Part shown: one piece after another, positions 59,790 to 64,000 of the stretch
Layout: each line of letters opens with the position of its first letter
Position numbering within the stretch: position 1 is the stretch's first letter
NCBI RefSeq assembly: GCF_013402915.1
Contig: NC_050721.1
Span: 496,001-560,000 of the forward strand
Origin: Zygotorulaspora mrakii
Taxonomy: Eukaryota; Ascomycota; Saccharomycetes; Saccharomycetales; Saccharomycetaceae
Length of the DNA stretch: 64,000 nt
Direction of reading: 5' to 3'
Translations under genes and position numbers: made by a program
The notes under the pieces: model-generated
What the model was told of the DNA's origin: nothing
Seen by the model: only the letters and a program-made list of their open reading frames with translations
Database searches by the model: none

Positions 59790-60905
59790 ATGAAAGAAGA
59801 GAAGAAAACCTATATTACCAGCTTCAATTGCGCTAAAAAGTTCCCTTTCGAGGATCAAGATGCCTCATCTAAGATACTGGCACGTTTGCTACCGGAGAGT
59901 TCAACACACGATGTCTACGCTTTGGGGTTTCAAGAGCTGGTCTCTACTTGGGAAGCGTCCTTTCCAACTGTAGTGAAACCATTGGTTGAGCACTTATCTA
60001 CTCTGGCACTGAACTCTATTAATTCTCGCTCTCGGACTAGGAAGTATGAGGTGGTTGCAGCTACATCCACGGGTGCAGTTGCTCTAATGGTCATCGCAGA
60101 TGCAACTTTCAAAGTACAAGGGGTTGTCTCCAGCAATTACAAATGTGGATTATTCAACTCAAGTCTCAAGGGCTCTGCAACAGTATGTTGCACGTTAGGA
60201 AAGCCCCAACAGGCTACTTCGAACGAAACATTTACATTTATTTGTTCACATCTAAACGCTAATGAAGGACCGGAGAACGCGTTGCTTAGAGTTTCCAATT
60301 ATAGAGAAATTATGGGCTCTTGTGCCTTAGATCTTAGATCAACACTTTTCAAGGCAGGCCATGTATTTTTCTTGGGTGATTTGAACTTTCGTGTTAACGG
60401 TTGGCATGATATGGAAACGGATTATTCGGATAGTACCATCTTAGCTCAGATGTTAACAAATCATGAGGAACTCAATCAGTTGCGGAAAGATGGAAAAGTA
60501 TTCGAAGGGTTCACAGAGTCTCCGATAACTTTTCCGCCAACATACAAATACTTGACGTTAAAACAAAGTGCACTTAACCACAAAAGGACACCATCTTGGT
60601 GTGATCGTGTACTTTATAGGAAATACCAACCAGGTACTTATAGCTGTACCAAATATGAATCTATCGACAGGTTTCCGGAATTGCAATTTACTGATCATCA
60701 GGCTGTTGCGTTAGATATCAATGTACCCGCTATAGCATTTGATGAGCCGCTTGTTATTGAAGCCACCGTTATTTCAAGTAACCAGAAGAGCGTTGGAAAC
60801 ATTGCGGATCTCTGCATAGGCTACATCGGATGGTTCATTTATTTAAGAGTATACTATGGACTTTTGTTTGGATTGGCGTTGTTTATTTTGTATAAGGTTT
60901 TTTAG
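59790..60905 (+). CDS. INP54: PI(4,5)P2 5-phosphatase, tail-anchored
   Basis: Hydrolyses the 5-phosphate of PI(4,5)P2 on the cytosolic face of the ER. The 371 residues (S. cerevisiae 384) carry the inositol polyphosphate 5-phosphatase signatures: LGFQELVSTWE, SHLNANEG, FFLGDLNFRVNG, ITFPPTYKY, HKRTPSWCDRVLYRKY and FTDHQAVALDI. The last about 25 residues form a hydrophobic tail anchor (YGLLFGLALFILYKVF), which targets the S. cerevisiae enzyme to the ER. Position between GPR1 and RIB2 merges the YOL065C and YDL035C tracks. Confidence 0.95.
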   Translation: MKEEKKTYITSFNCAKKFPFEDQDASSKILARLLPESSTHDVYALGFQELVSTWEASFPTVVKPLVEHLSTLALNSINSRSRTRKYEVVAATSTGAVALMVIADATFKVQGVVSSNYKCGLFNSSLKGSATVCCTLGKPQQATSNETFTFICSHLNANEGPENALLRVSNYREIMGSCALDLRSTLFKAGHVFFLGDLNFRVNGWHDMETDYSDSTILAQMLTNHEELNQLRKDGKVFEGFTESPITFPPTYKYLTLKQSALNHKRTPSWCDRVLYRKYQPGTYSCTKYESIDRFPELQFTDHQAVALDINVPAIAFDEPLVIEATVISSNQKSVGNIADLCIGYIGWFIYLRVYYGLLFGLALFILYKVF

Positions 60906-61123
60906 AGCTTTAAAGTACATACCACAAGAAATTCACGGGGAGGGAAGGCCGAATAACTGGTAGCTAATAGTTGCATTTGAAATTTTGAGAGTAGCGTGTC
61001 TCATTCTCATTTTCAGATTACTTTTTTTTAGCACTTCGAGATTACAAGTATAATTAATGAAAACACGAACAATTTAAAAATCAGTTTCAACTTTCGTATT
61101 AAAGTTGGCCATTGTGATAATAC

Positions 61124-62962
61124 ATGCTCTCGAGAGCAATCAAGATTGACAGATTTTGGGCTAAAGCTATGTCAGAGAGTAAGAGCGTGATTGGCACTTT
61201 ATCTTCAACAAATGTCACGGAGAATTCTACAGATGACTTTAACCAAGTACTACAAAAGGAAATAAAAGTAGCAAAAGAAGAGCAGCGTAATAAATTCAAA
61301 AGGAAAAAAATCAAGAAAAGATCTACTGAGGAATTTCGTGATGAGTCTGGCTTCAAGATACGATCAGTCGACATTAATCGTCAAAAAAATAAACAAATTG
61401 ATCCGGACTATGAGGTTATCATTGATGGGCCTCTGAGGAAAATAATACCGTATTATTTCACGTATAAAACGTTCTGTAAGCTGAGATGGAGAGACAGAAA
61501 TCTTTACGAGGTATTCATTGATGAGTTCAGAGATCGGGAGAGTGCTTATTACAAGAAGACCATTGCTAGTGGTTCAGTATTCCTCAATGATAAGCCTGCA
61601 AACCTTGATAGTATTATCAGGAATGGGGATCTCATCACTCATAAAGTACATCGCCATGAGCCCCCTGTGACATCGAGACCCATAAAAGTAGTATTTGAAA
61701 GTGATGACCTTCTAGTCATTGACAAGCCATGTGGAATTCCAGTACACCCAACAGGACGTTTTAGATTTAACAGTATCACCAAAATACTTGAGAAGCAGCT
61801 AAAAAGAACAGTCCATCCATGCAACAGGCTAGACAGATTAACAAGTGGTCTAATGTTCATGGCAAAAACTCCCCAGGGCGCTGACGAAATGGCTGACCAA
61901 TTGAAATGTAGAGAAGTTACAAAAGAGTACGCCGCAAGGGTCATTGGCGAATTTCCCTTGGGAGAAATTGTTGTGGATATGCCACTCAAATCAGTTGAAC
62001 CAAAGCTCGGTTTAAATGCAGTTTGCGACATGAGTGACGAGAGTGCCAAACATGCAAAAACAGTTTTCCAGCGGCTAAGTTATGATGGCGAAACGAGTGT
62101 TGTCAAATGTAAGCCTTTGACAGGAAGAACTCACCAAATAAGAGTTCATTTACAGTATTTGGGTCATCCAATCGCAAATGATCCTCTTTATTCTAATGCG
62201 AACGCATGGGGCCCAAATCTGGGAAAACATGGTCAGGCCGACATGAAGCAGGTGATGACTGAGCTCAACGAAGTTGGCAGAACAAAACCAGCCTCTAGTT
62301 GGTTGAAACCTGATTCAAAAGGTGAAGTGTTGCTCGGTGAAAAGTGCAAAGAGTGTGATACCGATCTCTACACTGATCCTGGTCCAAATGATCTAGATCT
62401 ATGGCTTCATGCATATAGGTATGAGTCGACCGAGATAAACCCAGATACAAATGATTTAAAGTGGAGTTACCGTACTGAGCTTCCAGAGTGGGCATTAGAC
62501 TCCCACAAAAAATATATGGAATTGGCAATCAAAGAAGCAGCCAAATGCGGCCCCACAACGACTGCTTTCAGTGTTGGTGCAGTGCTTGTGAGTGGGACTG
62601 AAATATTATCTACAGGGTACTCTAGAGAGTTACCGGGCAATACCCACGCTGAACAATGCGCTCTTGATAAATATGCTGAAAAGACCGGAGGTAAAGATTT
62701 GCCTGAGGGAACGGTAATTTACACTACTATGGAACCGTGTTCATTCAGGCTAAGTGGTAACCTGCCATGCGTACAAAGAATAATAAATACCAAAAAGATA
62801 AAAACAGTATTCGTTGGCGTTGTGGAGCCTGACACTTTTGTTAAAGACAACACTAGTTCAGCTATTCTTCAAGCGCATAATATTGACTATTTTCAACTGC
62901 CAGGCTATGAAGATTTAATCACCGCAATTGCATTCAAAGGACATGAAGATAAGACTGGTTGA
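61124..62962 (+). CDS. RIB2: Bifunctional riboflavin deaminase and tRNA pseudouridine-32 synthase
   Basis: Two enzymes in one chain. The N-terminal RluA-type pseudouridine synthase (about 150-400) has catalytic Asp237 in [13 protein letters not shown] and [17 protein letters not shown]; it modifies U32 of tRNA. The C-terminal deaminase (about 470-612) has Zn ligands His508 (HAE, Glu510), Cys539 and Cys549 (EPC ... PC), and acts in riboflavin synthesis. S. cerevisiae Rib2/Pus8 (591) serves cytosolic tRNA, while its ohnolog Pus9, lacking the deaminase, serves mitochondria. Here the first ATG gives [15 protein letters not shown], a short basic presequence-like leader with T at -3. A second ATG at 61169 (MSESKS) has G at -3. 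One gene may therefore supply both compartments. Confidence 0.95.
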   Translation: MLSRAIKIDRFWAKAMSESKSVIGTLSSTNVTENSTDDFNQVLQKEIKVAKEEQRNKFKRKKIKKRSTEEFRDESGFKIRSVDINRQKNKQIDPDYEVIIDGPLRKIIPYYFTYKTFCKLRWRDRNLYEVFIDEFRDRESAYYKKTIASGSVFLNDKPANLDSIIRNGDLITHKVHRHEPPVTSRPIKVVFESDDLLVIDKPCGIPVHPTGRFRFNSITKILEKQLKRTVHPCNRLDRLTSGLMFMAKTPQGADEMADQLKCREVTKEYAARVIGEFPLGEIVVDMPLKSVEPKLGLNAVCDMSDESAKHAKTVFQRLSYDGETSVVKCKPLTGRTHQIRVHLQYLGHPIANDPLYSNANAWGPNLGKHGQADMKQVMTELNEVGRTKPASSWLKPDSKGEVLLGEKCKECDTDLYTDPGPNDLDLWLHAYRYESTEINPDTNDLKWSYRTELPEWALDSHKKYMELAIKEAAKCGPTTTAFSVGAVLVSGTEILSTGYSRELPGNTHAEQCALDKYAEKTGGKDLPEGTVIYTTMEPCSFRLSGNLPCVQRIINTKKIKTVFVGVVEPDTFVKDNTSSAILQAHNIDYFQLPGYEDLITAIAFKGHEDKTG

Positions 62963-63309
62963 GTTTTATTTTTTGAGGAGTTGTTTCTTCAATTAGAAAA
63001 GTAGAACACTCTTTGAATCCTTCGTGTCTCACACTTGGATTCCTAATTTTCATTGACAGCCAATAACTGGTAGAACGAATGAAATGAGAGATATTGGCCT
63101 ATGCCATTGTATATATAGCTTGATACATCGTAAGAACTTATTAATATCAGTATTATAGTTTTCAACGAGGACTTTTCTCTTGGTTTGAGCGGTCGCACTT
63201 TAATTGGAAATTTCAAATGTTTAAGGCAATGCAACTTCGAAGACAAGCTGATCTCTAGGAGTGAGAGCCCAATTGAGTTAAGAATACACAAACCTGTTCT
63301 GCAAAGTCA
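62963..63309. other. RIB2-NAT1 intergenic region
   Basis: 347 bp with the RIB2 3' end and the NAT1 promoter. A TATATATAGC stretch at about 63110-63119 is a possible TATA element. Nothing else stands out. In S. cerevisiae PRM7/BSC1 lie in the equivalent PUS9-NAT1 interval; no counterpart is here. Confidence 0.5.
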
Positions 63310-64000
63310 ATGTCTAAAAAAAGAGGAGCAAAGCCGAAGGGGCTTCCTCTCTTTGGAAGAGGGAAGGAACAAACACAGTTTCTTGAAGCGCTGAAGTTGT
63401 ATGAAGGCAAGAGCTACAAAAAATCCATCAAAATTTTGGATGGTGTGCTAAAAAAGGACTCTCATTTCGTGGATGCATTGGCACTCAAGGGATTGGATTT
63501 ACTCTCTACTGGTGAAAAGACTGAAGCAAGCAGCTTGATTAAGAATGCATTGAGCAAAATTGAAGGTACCACGGCGTCGCCTATTTGTTGCCATGTTTTA
63601 GGTATTTACATGCGGACATCAAAAAATTATGCGGAGTCTGCTAAATGGTTTCACGCATCTTTGAATAATGGCTCGAATAATATGCAGATTTATAGAGATT
63701 TGGCCTCATTGGAGTCACAAATCGGGGATTTTAAAGGTGCACTAGTGTCAAGAAAAAAGTATTGGGAATCATTCCCAGGCTATCGTTCTAACTGGACGTC
63801 GCTTGCCATAGCCCAAGATATGAATGGAGAGCATCAGCAGGCCGTCAATACTTTAACTCAGTTCGAGAAGCTTGTTGAGGGAAAAATCGGTGACAGTGAA
63901 CTCTACGAGCATAATGAATGCCTTCTTTACAAAAATGACATATTATACAGGGCTGCAGGTGACAACAAGGGTAAGCTTGTTAATGCTATGAGTAACCTTA
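63310..64000 (+). CDS. NAT1: NatA N-terminal acetyltransferase auxiliary subunit Nat1 (5' part)
   Basis: Ribosome-docking scaffold of the NatA complex, which acetylates Ser/Ala/Gly/Thr N-termini with catalytic Ard1. The frame starts at ATG 63310 (MSKKRGAKPKG) and runs off the right edge after 230 codons. TPR-type helical repeats are visible: FLEALKLYEGKSYKKSIKILD, DALALKGLDLLSTGEK, ASPICCHVLGIYMRTSKNYAES, YRDLASLESQIGDFKGALVSRKKYWE. These match S. cerevisiae Nat1 position by position. The basic N-terminus fits ribosome binding. Confidence 0.96.
   Translation, partial: MSKKRGAKPKGLPLFGRGKEQTQFLEALKLYEGKSYKKSIKILDGVLKKDSHFVDALALKGLDLLSTGEKTEASSLIKNALSKIEGTTASPICCHVLGIYMRTSKNYAESAKWFHASLNNGSNNMQIYRDLASLESQIGDFKGALVSRKKYWESFPGYRSNWTSLAIAQDMNGEHQQAVNTLTQFEKLVEGKIGDSELYEHNECLLYKNDILYRAAGDNKGKLVNAMSNL

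Overview
The window is nuclear DNA from a budding yeast of the Saccharomycetaceae. It carries about 30 closely packed protein genes, nearly all intron-free. The one intron I can define uses the yeast GTATGT / TACTAAC / AG signals. Almost every gene is recognisable as the orthologue of one Saccharomyces cerevisiae gene.

Gene order points to a lineage that did not undergo the whole-genome duplication. From about 25.6 kb to the end, one strip interleaves genes that S. cerevisiae splits between chromosome IV-left (RPN4, GPM2, RTK1, MRX9, MPS1, ARP2, PRP9, DBP10, SLM3, GPR1, NAT1) and chromosome XV-left (THI20, ARG1, GPD2, MAM3, PRS5, APM4, MET22, INP54, RIB2). Ohnolog pairs are present once: GPM2/GPM3, GPD1/GPD2, SWH1/OSH2, RIB2/PUS9. 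A Zygosaccharomyces/Torulaspora-type or other non-WGD yeast fits. I cannot name the species.

Layout. 0-7 kb: CDC7 (5' end only), ERP3, the allantoinase gene DAL1 standing alone, and the importin KAP104. 7-23 kb: the chromosome I block BUD14-ADE1-KIN3-CDC15-YAT1-SWH1, covering polarity, purine synthesis, mitotic kinases, carnitine acetyl transfer and sterol/PI4P transport. 23-32 kb: THI20, RPN4, a GPM2/3 mutase, ARG1 and glycerol-3-phosphate dehydrogenase. 33-47 kb: MAM3, RTK1, PRS5, APM4, MRX9, MPS1. 46-64 kb: spliced ARP2, PRP9, DBP10, SLM3, MET22, GPR1, INP54, bifunctional RIB2 and the start of NAT1.

The most unusual stretch is a GC-rich island from about 30.8 to 34.2 kb. It is centred on the shared GPD/MAM3 promoter, where some 60-base lines reach about 78% GC. 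It holds tandem G-rich repeats containing many AGGGG stress-element cores. Two single-copy genes, GPD and RIB2, each have a weak-context first ATG followed by a basic, presequence-like leader and a stronger second ATG. That is the pattern expected of an ancestral dual-localised gene whose S. cerevisiae ohnologs divide the compartments. I see no tRNA, transposon, CRISPR or other mobile element. I also see no clearly novel multi-gene system: the gene content is ordinary core yeast.

Starts were set at real ATG codons. In several genes the longest open frame runs upstream from a non-ATG codon, and those extensions were removed.
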